Positions 8,807 to 17,934 of a DNA stretch of 64,000 nucleotides are shown here, piece by piece. The notes beneath the pieces were generated by a model. It searched no databases, was not told the DNA's origin, and saw nothing but the letters and a program-made list of their open reading frames with translations. The stretch is taken from positions 186,001-250,000 of the forward strand of contig CAWBYA010000008.1 of NCBI GenBank assembly GCA_963792895.1, given 5' to 3'. The position numbers were made by a program, and so were the translations under genes. The stretch's first letter is position 1, and each line of letters begins with the position of its first letter. The stretch comes from UBA6912 sp963792895. Its GTDB lineage: Bacteria; Actinomycetota; Acidimicrobiia; Spongiisociales; UBA5794.

Positions 8807-11800
8807 TCAGGGCGTCGCCGTCTCCAGCGGGCAGACGCCCAGTTCGTAGAGGTCGCTCACCTCGTCCGCCAGCAAGCCGTGGTGGAAGATCTGGATGTCG
8901 TCGAGCGCACCCTGGAATGGCCGGCCGTACTGCACCAGCCGTCGGACCACCGATGGTCAGCGGATCCGAGTTGTCGAGGAGATAGTTCGTGGTCCGCCAG
9001 CGTCGCAGGCGTTCGAACCAACCCCTCGTCCAGTGCCGATCGAGCTCCCAGCTCGTCGACGCTCTGATCGCCGTCGCGGTAGACGTCGAAGCTCTCTGCT
9101 CCGCGCCGTAGAACGTGATCGTCACGTGGGCCCACCGGATCACTGGCATGACACCGGGATCGGTCGTGCGCTACGAACGTGTGCCACTCGTCGTATGATC
9201 CGTGCACTCCAGTCCCACGTCGGCCCGAGTCGCTTCACGTGGGTCTACCGTCGCAACGTGTACGCAGTGCGCCGTCCTCGGTAGACGAGCACACGGAAGG
9301 TCGCCGAGTCGTCATCACCGCGCCCTTCGCCACGATCGTCTGGTACTCGTCTGCGACGCGTCCGGTCCATTCCAGTAGACCCAGAAGGAGACGGTCAGCG
9401 GCTTGACCGGACTCACGCGATTCGTCGTCGCGCGACCTCGATCGACTGGTCGGCTTGGTCGGCGCCCGGGTTGAACGTTGAAGACGGTCTTGTCAGGGTA
9501 CGGGTTGGGTTCGGTGTTGTCCTCGAGGATCATCGACGCACGGATCGTGCAGCCACGCATCGCGCCATTGCTCGCTCAGCGCCTTCGGGCTCCGGCCCAC
9601 ACGTCGATCGCCGTGTACGCTCCAGCATCCTCCCGGAAGTGCCGTCCCACCAGGTCTCGAGGCCGAGCAGATCGCCCCGCTCCGGCACGGCGCCGCCAAT
9701 GGATAGGAGTCGATACAGGTCGTTCGTCCCGTCACCGTCGGTGTCCGCCGAGTACGGGTCGGTCGCCTTGGCACGTTCGTTCTCGTCGTTCACGCCATCG
9801 ACATCCCAGTCGTCGTACCGGGGATCGGGGAACACCTGGGCCCGCTCCGGCCCGTAGATGGGAACCTCCCACCCGACCTTGGCTTCGTCGAAATCGCTGA
9901 GGTCGTCGCCGTCGGTGTCCTTCGCCTCGGGGTTGGTCCCCAGCAGGTACTCCTCACGATCGAACAGGTCGTCGCCGTCCCGGTCGTCGAGGTAGGTCAG
10001 CACGATACGGTCACCGGTGTTGAGCGTGATCTCGTCGAAATCGCCGAGCACCTCGCTCCCGAACGACGGGCCGTTGCCGGCGAGCAGCCAGAAGCCGTTC
10101 GCCGCCGTGGCGTCGCATGCGTCTGTGTCGTACGCATCCGAGCGCTCGTCACATACGTCGTAGGTGGTCGTGCCATCGATGGCGTGCACCACGGCATGGG
10201 CGGGATCCCCAACGATTCGTGTCTCGTGGTCGACACCCATGATGTCGTTCAGCACCTCGCCGAGCGTGACGCCACGCGCCGAACCGTCCGGATTGCGGTA
10301 GACGTTGGTCGCCACGGAATGCCGCTCGACTCGTCCGTCGCCGTGGTCGATCACCACAACGCCGGTTCGCTCCAGCACCCACTCACTCAACTCGGCAAAC
10401 GAGACGCCGAGGGTGAGCTGGGTGAGCTCGTACGAGCCGACATCGAACACGAGGCCGGTCGGGTTGGCGATGAGGTTGCGCATGGCAGCCGCATCGACAC
10501 CGGTCGATTCCAGCGTCATCGTGATGCTCGACTGTGGCGCGAGTGTCTGACCCTCACCCCACAGCTCGGGGTCGGGCACGAGCAGCGAGACGAACTCATA
10601 GCTCCCGCCGAGCTTCAGCCGATAGGCGACGATGCGTAGCTCGGACAGGTCGAGGGCGAAGTTCGACTCGTTCTTGACCCGCATGGCGACGTCGATAGAC
10701 CCTCGACTGAAGTCGTAGTTGTGGTTTGTCCAGCACACACGCTGCTCTTCAGACTCGGTGAGCGACGCATCGGTCCAGTTCTGCGTCGTCTCCTGAGCCC
10801 AGCTGTGCTTGAACTCGGTCTCCGTCTTCAACGAGGCGTTGGCTCCCCACCCGCCCGTGCCACCATGCAGACTCGGTCGAGAGGTTCACGGTGTTCTCGA
10901 TCGACATCTTCGTCGCTTCGGTGTCGGTGCGCACGTGCTCGTAGGTCTCCCGTTCGAGCGTCGTCTGGGTCTCGGTGCACTCGGCGGTGTCGGTCTGCAC
11001 GACCGAGATCTTCGGATCCGCCGCCAGCTCCAGGCTGATGGCGGGGAGATCGGCGAGACGCGGGTTCGACCCGCCCACCACGATCTCGTGGTAGTCGGTG
11101 AGTCCATCGCCGTCCGTGTCCGCGAGCGTCGGCGAGGTCTTGGAGATGAGCAGCTCGTAGCCGTCCCACAGGCTCGGGTTCGACACGCAGGCGCCGCCTC
11201 CGGGGCACGAGTCCCCGTCGGAGTCGGCAACCGTGGGCAGGCTCTTGTACACGTTCATCTCGCCGAAGTCGCCGAGCAGATCAGCGTCTGTGTCCGGCCG
11301 CGTCGGGTCCGTGAGGACGGCCTTTTCCACGCCGTCGTGCAGGCCGTCGTCGTCGGTGTCGTAGACGAGCGGGTTGCTCGTGACGTGCCTGGTCTGCCGG
11401 GTTCCGTTGCCCAGGGTGATCGTCACGTCCCAGCCGCTCATCTCATCGGCGTTCGACAGCCCATCACCGTCGAGATCGACAAACGTCGGATCGGGTTCCG
11501 GACATCCGGACGGCATACCCGGGGTGAGGTCGCCGAGGTCGTGTGTCACGCTCTCGACGCCTACGAAGCACAGCGTGCACATCACGATGTCGTCCTTGAC
11601 AGCCGTGAGCTTGTGGGCACCAGGCTCGAGCTTCGCCATGAAGTGCCCGTATGCATCCGTCGTGGCGACGACCGGATCACTCGTGATCGTGACAACGGCG
11701 TTCGCCACGGGATCACCAGACGTATCCACCAGTCTGCCCATGACCGTCACATTGTCTGAAGGGGGCGGCGGAGGGGGCGGCGGTGGCGCCACGCTCCCGC

Positions 11801-12452
11801 TGCCCATGGCACGGTGCAAGAACGCGGCCATCTGCCCGCGCGTCACGAAGTCGGCGGGGCAGAAGCGATCGTTGTCCGGAGGGTTACACCCGAACGTGAC
11901 GCCGGCAGCGCCAAGCCGATCGATGTCGTGAGCGAAGACCGTCGAGTCATCGTCGGTGAAGAGGTCCCCACCACCGTCATCCGTGTAGCCCATCGCCCGC
12001 ACGAGGAACGCAGCCATCTGGCCCCGCGTCACGTAGCCATCAGGGCAGAACTCGTCGTGATAGGGCGGGTTGCACCCGAAGGTGACGCCTGCAGCGCCGA
12101 GCCGGTCGATGTCGGCCGCAAACAGCGACGCGTCGTCATCCTTGAACAGGTTGCCGCCGCCATTGTCCGTGTATCCCATCGCCCGCACGAGGAACGCAGC
12201 CATCTGACCGCGTGTCACGTAAGCGTCCGGGCAGTACTCGGTGTTGAGCGGCGGGTTGCACCCCTTGGTGATGCCCTCGCTCCACATCCATTCGATGTCG
12301 TTCTCGAAGATGGACTCGTCATCGTCCACGAAGACGCCCGACGGCTGCCATTCCGCGGCAATCGTCGACACGGGCGCCACGGCGGCCACCATTGCAAGTG
12401 CAAAAGCGGTGACCAAAACGGGACGTAGCTTGTGCCAGTGTCCACCACGCAT
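8807..12452 (-). CDS. Giant secreted SLH-like / TSP3-repeat / LamG protein, several frameshifts
   Basis: About 1,200 residues when joined. Signal peptide (LRPVLVTAFALAMVAAVAPV), then three about 65-residue S-layer-like repeats, each with F-x-D-D-D, DIDRLGAAGVTFGCNPP and YVTRGQMAAFLVRAMG (roughly 35-225). A nine-proline linker follows, then a carboxypeptidase-regulatory-like domain (MGRLVDTSGDPVANAVVTI), then calcium-binding thrombospondin-type-3 repeats such as DLDGDGLSNADE and DTDGDGLTDYHE, a beta-rich middle and more TSP3 repeats (DRDGDDLFDREE). The C-terminus looks LamG-like (PLTVSFWVYWNGPD, FQGALDDIQIFHHGLLADEV). One extra G near 10852 breaks the frame, and at least three or four more breaks lie in 8.9-9.6 kb. 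ATG 12452 has GAGGAGGGA upstream. Probably surface-anchored; the ligand is unknown. Confidence 0.8.
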
Positions 12453-12480
12453 GCCCGATTCCCTCCTCTCAGAGGGAGGG
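12453..12480 (-). promoter_or_regulatory. Hairpin that can hide the ribosome-binding site
   Basis: On the mRNA of the giant secreted protein, CCCUCC (12480-12475) can pair perfectly with the Shine-Dalgarno GGAGGG (12466-12461) across an eight-base loop, nine bases before the AUG. This could limit translation. The stem is short, and purine-rich leaders can produce it by chance. Confidence 0.4.
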
Positions 12481-12709
12481 CAGCGAGCACCATCGACGAA
12501 CGACCGACAGCGCCTGGCTTGTCCTGCCGCACCTGTCGCTCGGTCTCGAGCGCCGGTAGCGGAGTCCCGCGACTCTCCCCAAAAGCGGTCGTCATCGCAA
12601 CCGTATTGAGGATTGCGGCGAACCGACAGGCCCCGCGGTCCCAAATGGTGCCCGACGGGTCCCGATTCCGAGGTAGCCAGGGCTCGCCGGATGGTACGCC
12701 GAATCTCCC

Positions 12710-13729
12710 CTATTGCCGCTCGATGGCCTGCGATGGATCGAGCGCATCGCGCAGGCCGTCACCCACGAAGTTGACGGCCAAGACCGTGGCGGTGAGCGCC
12801 GCCCCCGAGAACACGAGCTCCCACCAAAACCCGCGTACGGCGACCCCACCGCCCTGGCTCACCATGCCGCCCCAGGTCGGGGTTGGAGGACGAACACCGA
12901 AGCCGAGATAGGAGAGCGTCGACTCGGCGAGAATGGCGCCGGCGATGACCAGCGTGATCTGGACGATGATGGGACCGATCGCATTGGGCAAGATGTGACG
13001 GAAGATCACCCGTCGGTCCCGTGCGCCCGCCGCCCGCGCCGCCTCGACGAATTCCTTCTCACGCAACGACAGGAACTCGGCTCGAACGATCCGGGCGAGA
13101 CCGGCCCATGCAAGGAACCCAATCAAGAAGGCGATTCCCCACACACCTTCCCTGACCCAGAGCGGCAGGAAGCCGAGCTCAGGGAGCAGCCGACCGACGA
13201 TGATCGCAACAGGAAACACCGGAAGGCCGAGCACGAGGTCGGTGAACCGCATCAGCGATTGGTCGACTGCGCCCGGGTAGTAGCCGGCCACGGCACCGAC
13301 CGTGGTTCCCAGAACTGCGACGACGACACCGGCGATGATCCCGAGCAAGAGGCTCGCACGCGCGCCGTACACCACACGGGACAGCACGTCGCGGGCGAGC
13401 TCGTCCGTGCCAAACGGTATCTCGCCGCGCGGGGCGATGTTGACGAGCAACCGCCCGTTGCCATCGACCAACTGCTGGGCGTAGTGCTCGAGCGGTTTCC
13501 CGCAGAACTGGTGCTCATCCCCCTCCGGGCACGTGAAGAGAGGCGCGATCAAGACGGCGATCGAGATCGCTACCAGAAAGACGGCAGATGCCATGGCCAG
13601 GTGGTGATGTCGCAGCCGCCGCCAGAAGAGCCCCCATTGCGTGATGGGCTCGGTCGAGATGCCAAAGGCGGCGCGGTCGGAGAGCGATGCGTCGGTAGCC
13701 GCGGCGGGCACCTCGGGTTCAGTCGTCAC
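12710..13729 (-). CDS. ABC transporter permease, DppC/OppC type, without partners
   Basis: Inner-membrane subunit of a peptide/nickel-type importer. After a cytoplasmic N-terminus and RRLRHHHLAMASAVFLVAIS (first membrane segment) come a periplasmic loop with FGTDELARDVLSRVVYGARA, the family hallmark, several membrane segments, and the ATPase-contact EAA loop EFVEAARAAGARDRRVIFRH. LSYLGFGVRPPTPTWGGMVS is the typical C-terminal signature. GTG 13729 has GGAG seven bases upstream. About 339 residues. The DppB-like permease, two ATPases and binding protein normally beside it are all absent here, so it either works with subunits elsewhere or is a remnant. Confidence 0.85.
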   Translation of the reverse strand: MTTEPEVPAAATDASLSDRAAFGISTEPITQWGLFWRRLRHHHLAMASAVFLVAISIAVLIAPLFTCPEGDEHQFCGKPLEHYAQQLVDGNGRLLVNIAPRGEIPFGTDELARDVLSRVVYGARASLLLGIIAGVVVAVLGTTVGAVAGYYPGAVDQSLMRFTDLVLGLPVFPVAIIVGRLLPELGFLPLWVREGVWGIAFLIGFLAWAGLARIVRAEFLSLREKEFVEAARAAGARDRRVIFRHILPNAIGPIIVQITLVIAGAILAESTLSYLGFGVRPPTPTWGGMVSQGGGVAVRGFWWELVFSGAALTATVLAVNFVGDGLRDALDPSQAIERQ

Positions 13730-13877
13730 CAGGTCGCTCCGGTCTATCGGGGAGTTTGCCCCGCTCCAGCGACCATACGCATTGCGTCGTGCAGGTGCCG
13801 CTGCCCCCACCTCCACGACGCTGCCACCGCGTGCCGGACCGGGCACAATGCGGCGAACACACCACAGGAGGCCGACC

Positions 13878-14336
13878 GTGCCCATCGCAGATCCGCCCGC
13901 CTTCCAGATCACCTTCGACTGCGGTGACCCCGATCGGATGGCGCGGTTCTGGGCGCAGGCACTCCACTATTCGCTTCACGAGCCGCCGCCGGGGCACGCC
14001 ACGTGGCAGGACTACTGGCGTTCGGTGGGGGTTCCCGAGGAGGAGCTCGGCGACGTCGGATACGACGCGATCGTCGATCCAAGAGGGGTTGGCCCGCGGA
14101 TCTGGTTCCAGCATGTGCCGGAAGGCAAGACCGTCAAGAACCGGATGCACTTCGACGTGCTCGCAGGGGGAGGGCGCACGGTGCCGATCGACGTGCGCAA
14201 GCAACGTGTGAGCGAGGCGGCGGATCGACTCGTCGCTGCCGGAGCTACCGAGGTCCGGATCGTCGACAGCCCGGAGATAGATCACTTCTTCGTTGCGATG
14301 CTGGACCCCGAGGGCAACGAGTTCGACGTCGTGTGA
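13878..14336 (+). CDS. VOC/glyoxalase-like domain protein
   Basis: 152 residues opening FQITFDCGDPDRMARFWAQA, the usual start of actinobacterial glyoxalase-like proteins, with WFQHVPEGKTVKNRMHFDV in the middle and FFVAMLDPEGNEFDVV at the end, a pseudo-repeat of the beta-alpha-beta-beta-beta fold. The His and Glu of NRMHFDV and GNEFDV could bind metal. AGGAGG lies seven bases before GTG 13878. Related proteins include glyoxalases, dioxygenases and resistance proteins; the substrate is unknown. It is divergent from the orphan permease and is followed by the antiporter on the same strand. Confidence 0.82.
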   Translation: MPIADPPAFQITFDCGDPDRMARFWAQALHYSLHEPPPGHATWQDYWRSVGVPEEELGDVGYDAIVDPRGVGPRIWFQHVPEGKTVKNRMHFDVLAGGGRTVPIDVRKQRVSEAADRLVAAGATEVRIVDSPEIDHFFVAMLDPEGNEFDVV

Positions 14337-14399
14337 GCCGCAACGCGGCGACAAACCGAAGGTGCCGGGGTAGCCTGCCCGACGCGATCTCGGAGCGCG

Positions 14400-16331
14400 G
14401 TGCAGGGCATTTCGGTTCCGTTCAGCTCGCCGGCCTGGGTGTTCCTCACCCTCATGCTCGTGGCGCTCGTCTTCCCGATCGTTGCGGAGCGGCTGAGGCT
14501 GCCCGGCGTGCTCGGCCTGGTCATCGGCGGCCTGATCATCGGCCCTCAGGTTCTCGGGCTCCTCGAGCTGCCGGGACTGGTGGCCCAGCTCGGGGGATTC
14601 GGCGTCCTGTACCTCATGTTCCTCGCCGGGCTGGAGCTGGATCTCGATGTGCTCGGGCGCAACAGGCGCCAGGCCGGGGCGTTCGGGGCGCTGACATTTG
14701 CCCTCCCGCTCTCGGTGGGGGCAGGCGTTGCCCTCATGGTGGGGTTTGCGCTCCCTGCGGCGCTGCTCATCGGCTCGTTCTGGGCGTCGCACACCCTGGT
14801 CGCGTACCCAACGGTGCGTCGCCACGGCCTCGCTCGCGACCCGTCGGTGGCGGCGACCCTCGGCGCCACCGTCATCACCGACACTCTGGCACTCATCGTG
14901 CTGGCAGTGGTCGTTGCCGTGGAGAGCTCCGGCAGCCCGCCACTCATCCTGGGGATCCGACTCGGGATCGGGCTCGCCGCACTCGGCTTCGTGGCGTTCG
15001 TAGTGGTGCCGCGGATCACCGTGTGGTTCTTCCGTGGTCTCGGCCAGGACGGCGTGCTTCGCTTCCTCTTCGTGATGTGCAGCCTGCTCGGCGTGGCAGC
15101 CCTCGCCGACCTCGCCGGTAGCGAACCCATCGTCGGCGCCTTCTTCGCGGGCCTGGCCCTGAATCGCCTCGTGCCCGACTCCGGCTTCCTCATGCGCCGG
15201 ATCGAGTTCGTCGGATCGTCCCTACTCATCCCGATCTTCCTGATCTCGGTCGGCATGCTGATCGACCTGTCGGTCGTCACCGAGTCACGGACGCTGTCCC
15301 TCGCTGCTGCGTTCACCGCCGTCACGGTCGGCACGAAATACTCGGCGGCGTGGATCACAGGGAGACTCTTCGGATTCGATACTGCGCAAGTCAACGTGAT
15401 GTTTTCGCTGTCCGTCGCTCAGGCCGCGGCAACGCTCGCGGCGGCTGTCATCGGCTTCGAGGCGGGCGTCATCGGCGAGACGACCGTGAATGCTGCGCTG
15501 CTCGTGATACTCGTGACCGTGCTCGTCGCGTCATGGTCGGCGGGTCGGGCAGCGCCCAAGGTCGTTCCTCCGCCTGCCGTCGTCCAGAAGCTCGGCCGGA
15601 GCGTATTGGTGCCGATCGCCAACCTCGACGCAGCAACGCACCTCATCGAATTTGCCCTCTCCGTGGCGCGCGCCGACGGAGGCTCGGTGGTGCCGCTCCA
15701 CGTGGTCACGACGGCGACCCCCCAGGCGATAGCGGCTGGCCGAGCCCTCCAGGCGACCGCGGAGCACATGGTGGCGGCACACGGCGCCGAGGTCGAGGGC
15801 ATCGTGCGCATCGACGCCTCGGTCGTGCGGGGGATCGCCAACGCCGTACTCGAGGCGGATGCGTCGCTCGTCGTGATCGGGTGGACCGAGACGTCGCAAG
15901 CCCGGCGGGCCGTGTTGGGATCGGTCGTCGACGACGTGGTGGCCAGGGTCCCCGCACCGGTTGTGGTGGCCTCGCTCCCCCACCTGGATCTCGACCGTGT
16001 GGTCATCGTTGCGGCGAAGGGTGCGTCACCCGTCGAGCTCACAGCTGCGGGCGAATTGGCGACGCGCATCGGCCGCAGCCGTGGCATCCGGATCTTCTCC
16101 TCGCTCGACGCTGATCATCCCGCGGGCGACATCGCCCTGCTTCCTCGCCTTGCGAGCGGTGAGCTCACGCAACACGACCTGGTCATCGTGGCGGCACCCG
16201 GCGGCGCAGAATTCGCCCGAACCATCGGGGACCTCGTCGACGCGCACGCCGACCGCCCGCTCGCCGCGATCCGTGCCTTTGCCGAGACGCCGAACGGGTT
16301 CACCCCGATATCGGAGATGTTCGGCGAGTGA
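14400..16331 (+). CDS. CPA2 cation:proton antiporter with C-terminal USP-like region
   Basis: 643 residues. The N-terminal about 390 form a KefB/NapA-type Na+/H+ exchanger with about 12 membrane segments: LPGVLGLVIGGLIIGPQVLG, LYLMFLAGLELDLD, GATVITDTLALIVLAVVVAV (a TD rather than ND/DD at the discontinuous helix) and EPIVGAFFAGLALNRLVP. The C-terminal about 250 residues hold two universal-stress-protein-like units, for example LGRSVLVPIANLDAATHLIE and DASLVVIGWTETSQARRAVL, with LGSVVDDVVARVPAPVVV as in UspA. The soluble part probably senses a nucleotide or regulates transport. The start is GTG 14400, with weak support. Confidence 0.88.
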   Translation: MQGISVPFSSPAWVFLTLMLVALVFPIVAERLRLPGVLGLVIGGLIIGPQVLGLLELPGLVAQLGGFGVLYLMFLAGLELDLDVLGRNRRQAGAFGALTFALPLSVGAGVALMVGFALPAALLIGSFWASHTLVAYPTVRRHGLARDPSVAATLGATVITDTLALIVLAVVVAVESSGSPPLILGIRLGIGLAALGFVAFVVVPRITVWFFRGLGQDGVLRFLFVMCSLLGVAALADLAGSEPIVGAFFAGLALNRLVPDSGFLMRRIEFVGSSLLIPIFLISVGMLIDLSVVTESRTLSLAAAFTAVTVGTKYSAAWITGRLFGFDTAQVNVMFSLSVAQAAATLAAAVIGFEAGVIGETTVNAALLVILVTVLVASWSAGRAAPKVVPPPAVVQKLGRSVLVPIANLDAATHLIEFALSVARADGGSVVPLHVVTTATPQAIAAGRALQATAEHMVAAHGAEVEGIVRIDASVVRGIANAVLEADASLVVIGWTETSQARRAVLGSVVDDVVARVPAPVVVASLPHLDLDRVVIVAAKGASPVELTAAGELATRIGRSRGIRIFSSLDADHPAGDIALLPRLASGELTQHDLVIVAAPGGAEFARTIGDLVDAHADRPLAAIRAFAETPNGFTPISEMFGE

Positions 16332-16430
16332 CCCACGGCGGAGCCGCCTCTTCGTTCGTGCGTGGATGACCTGCCAAGAACGGCACCCGATCCACGCCGG
16401 AATGGCTGGGCCGGCCGACCGACGCACCCG

Positions 16431-17867
16431 TCAGACGTTGTCGAGGTTGATGACCATCGTCTGGAGGTCGGTGAACTCGTCCACCTTGCCGCGGCCCCAT
16501 CCGGTGTCTGTGCCCGCGGCGCCGCCGAACGGCTGGAACGTCTCCCAGAAGTCGGTGGAGTCGTTGACGATGACCGTGCCGGAGCGGATCCGGTCGGTGA
16601 ACCAGAACGCCCGCTCCAGGCTCGACGTGAAAACCGCCGCCTGGAGACCCAGCCGGGTGCGGTTGGCCATCGCCACCGCCTCGTCGTCGTCCGCGACGGT
16701 GAGTACCGGCAGCACCGGTCCAAACGACTCTTCCTGGGCCACGGCCGATTCCTCCGGCACCCGGTCGAGCAGCGTGAAGTCGTAGTAGAGGCTCGTCGGG
16801 AAGCTCGGCGCACGGCCGCCGCCAACCAGCACATCGGCGCCGCGCTCGCGGGCATCTGCGATGTGGCGATCCATCTTCGCTGCAGTCGGCTCGTTGTTGA
16901 GCGGCCCCATGTTGACGCCCTCGGCGAACGGATCGCCGAGGCGCACCTCTTTGGCGGCCGCCAACGAATGCTCGATGAACTCGTCGTGGACCGAGTCGAC
17001 GACGATCACGCGCTCGGTTGCACAGCACACCTGGCCGGCGTTGTAGTACGCCCCGTACACGGCGGCCGCGGCCGCTGCCGCGATGTTGCCGTCGCTCGTG
17101 ACGATGGTCGGCCCATTGCCGGACATCTCCATGATCGAGCGCTTCACCCCCATCTGAGAGATGATGCGCTTCCCCGTCGCCGACGAGCCGGTGAAGCCGA
17201 TGGCGTCGACCCCGTCGTGGGTGACGAGCTGCTCGCCGATCTGCGCCTCGCCGGGGATGATCGACACGAGCCCCTTCGGCACACCCGCAGCATCGAACGC
17301 TTGGGCGAGCTTGAGCAGCGCCCAAGAGGTGTGGACGGGTGGCTTCACGATGACGGCATTGCCGGTGGCCAGCCCGGGGCCGATGTACTCGAGCGGGATG
17401 GTCACTGGGAAGTTCCACGGCGTGATCGCTGCCCACACGCCGACGGGGCGGCGGAACGTGAACATGCGGACGTTGCGGTCGGTGGTTGGGATGACACTTC
17501 CCAAGAGCCGCTTGACGTCCTCGGCCGACTCGGTGAAGTAGGTGTTCGCCTCCTCGATGTCGCCGAGCGACTCCTCGTGGTAGGGCTTGCCTTGCTCGAG
17601 GGTCTGGGTGCGGGCGATGTCCGCGACCATCGGCTCGATGGCGGCGGCGATGCGATGGTTCATATCGGCTCGCTCGATCGCAGACCAGTGGCGGTAGTCG
17701 TCCTGCGCTGCTCTTGCGGCGGCAACGGCGCGGTCGACGTCGGCCGGGCTGGCGATGGGCACGTCTGCGATGTGGTCGCCGGTGACGGGCGAGACCAGCG
17801 TGTGGACCGAGTCCCCGGTCCCTTCCGTCCACTCGCCTGCGATGTACAGCTTCACGGTCTCGACCAT
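16431..17867 (-). CDS. Aldehyde dehydrogenase (NAD(P)+), amine-catabolism unit
   Basis: 478 residues of the ALDH superfamily: oxidises an aldehyde to the acid. Visible: PVGVWAAITPWNFPVTIPLE (cofactor loop), IGFTGSSATGKRI, the general base in SIMEMSGNGPTIV (usually ELGGN), the nucleophilic Cys in NAGQVCCATERVIV, and ESFGPVLPVL. ATG 17867 follows GGGAGGG. It is transcribed divergently from a FAD amine/amino-acid oxidoreductase across a 67-bp gap with a strong inverted repeat, and an aminotransferase lies beyond. This suggests oxidation of an aldehyde released by the oxidoreductase or aminotransferase, such as a semialdehyde; the exact substrate is inferred only. Confidence 0.9.
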   Translation of the reverse strand: MVETVKLYIAGEWTEGTGDSVHTLVSPVTGDHIADVPIASPADVDRAVAAARAAQDDYRHWSAIERADMNHRIAAAIEPMVADIARTQTLEQGKPYHEESLGDIEEANTYFTESAEDVKRLLGSVIPTTDRNVRMFTFRRPVGVWAAITPWNFPVTIPLEYIGPGLATGNAVIVKPPVHTSWALLKLAQAFDAAGVPKGLVSIIPGEAQIGEQLVTHDGVDAIGFTGSSATGKRIISQMGVKRSIMEMSGNGPTIVTSDGNIAAAAAAAVYGAYYNAGQVCCATERVIVVDSVHDEFIEHSLAAAKEVRLGDPFAEGVNMGPLNNEPTAAKMDRHIADARERGADVLVGGGRAPSFPTSLYYDFTLLDRVPEESAVAQEESFGPVLPVLTVADDDEAVAMANRTRLGLQAAVFTSSLERAFWFTDRIRSGTVIVNDSTDFWETFQPFGGAAGTDTGWGRGKVDEFTDLQTMVINLDNV

Positions 17868-17900
17868 CGGTGCCCTCCCGTCACGGGCGGATCTTTCTAC

Positions 17901-17922
17901 AACACTGTTGCGTGACAGTGTT
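17901..17922. promoter_or_regulatory. Perfect 8-6-8 inverted repeat, candidate TetR operator
   Basis: AACACTGT - six bases - ACAGTGTT, a perfect palindrome in the gap between the divergent ALDH and FAD oxidoreductase genes. It is A+T-rich against a very G+C-rich background and sits just upstream of a TATATT box. A TetR-family gene is the fourth gene of the rightward unit (20762), so autoregulation through this site is a natural guess. Confidence 0.65.
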
Positions 17923-17934
17923 ATATTACACGAC
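17922..17934 (+). promoter_or_regulatory. Likely -10 box of a leaderless mRNA
   Basis: TATATT at 17922-17927 ends seven bases before GTG 17935, so transcription would begin at or next to the start codon. No Shine-Dalgarno sequence is visible before that GTG. Leaderless mRNAs are common in Actinobacteria. The candidate operator abuts and overlaps this promoter. Confidence 0.5.

Noticed and set aside
11760..11790. GGGGGCGGCGGAGGG-type simple repeat
   Set aside because: It encodes the polyproline linker of the giant secreted protein on the other strand.
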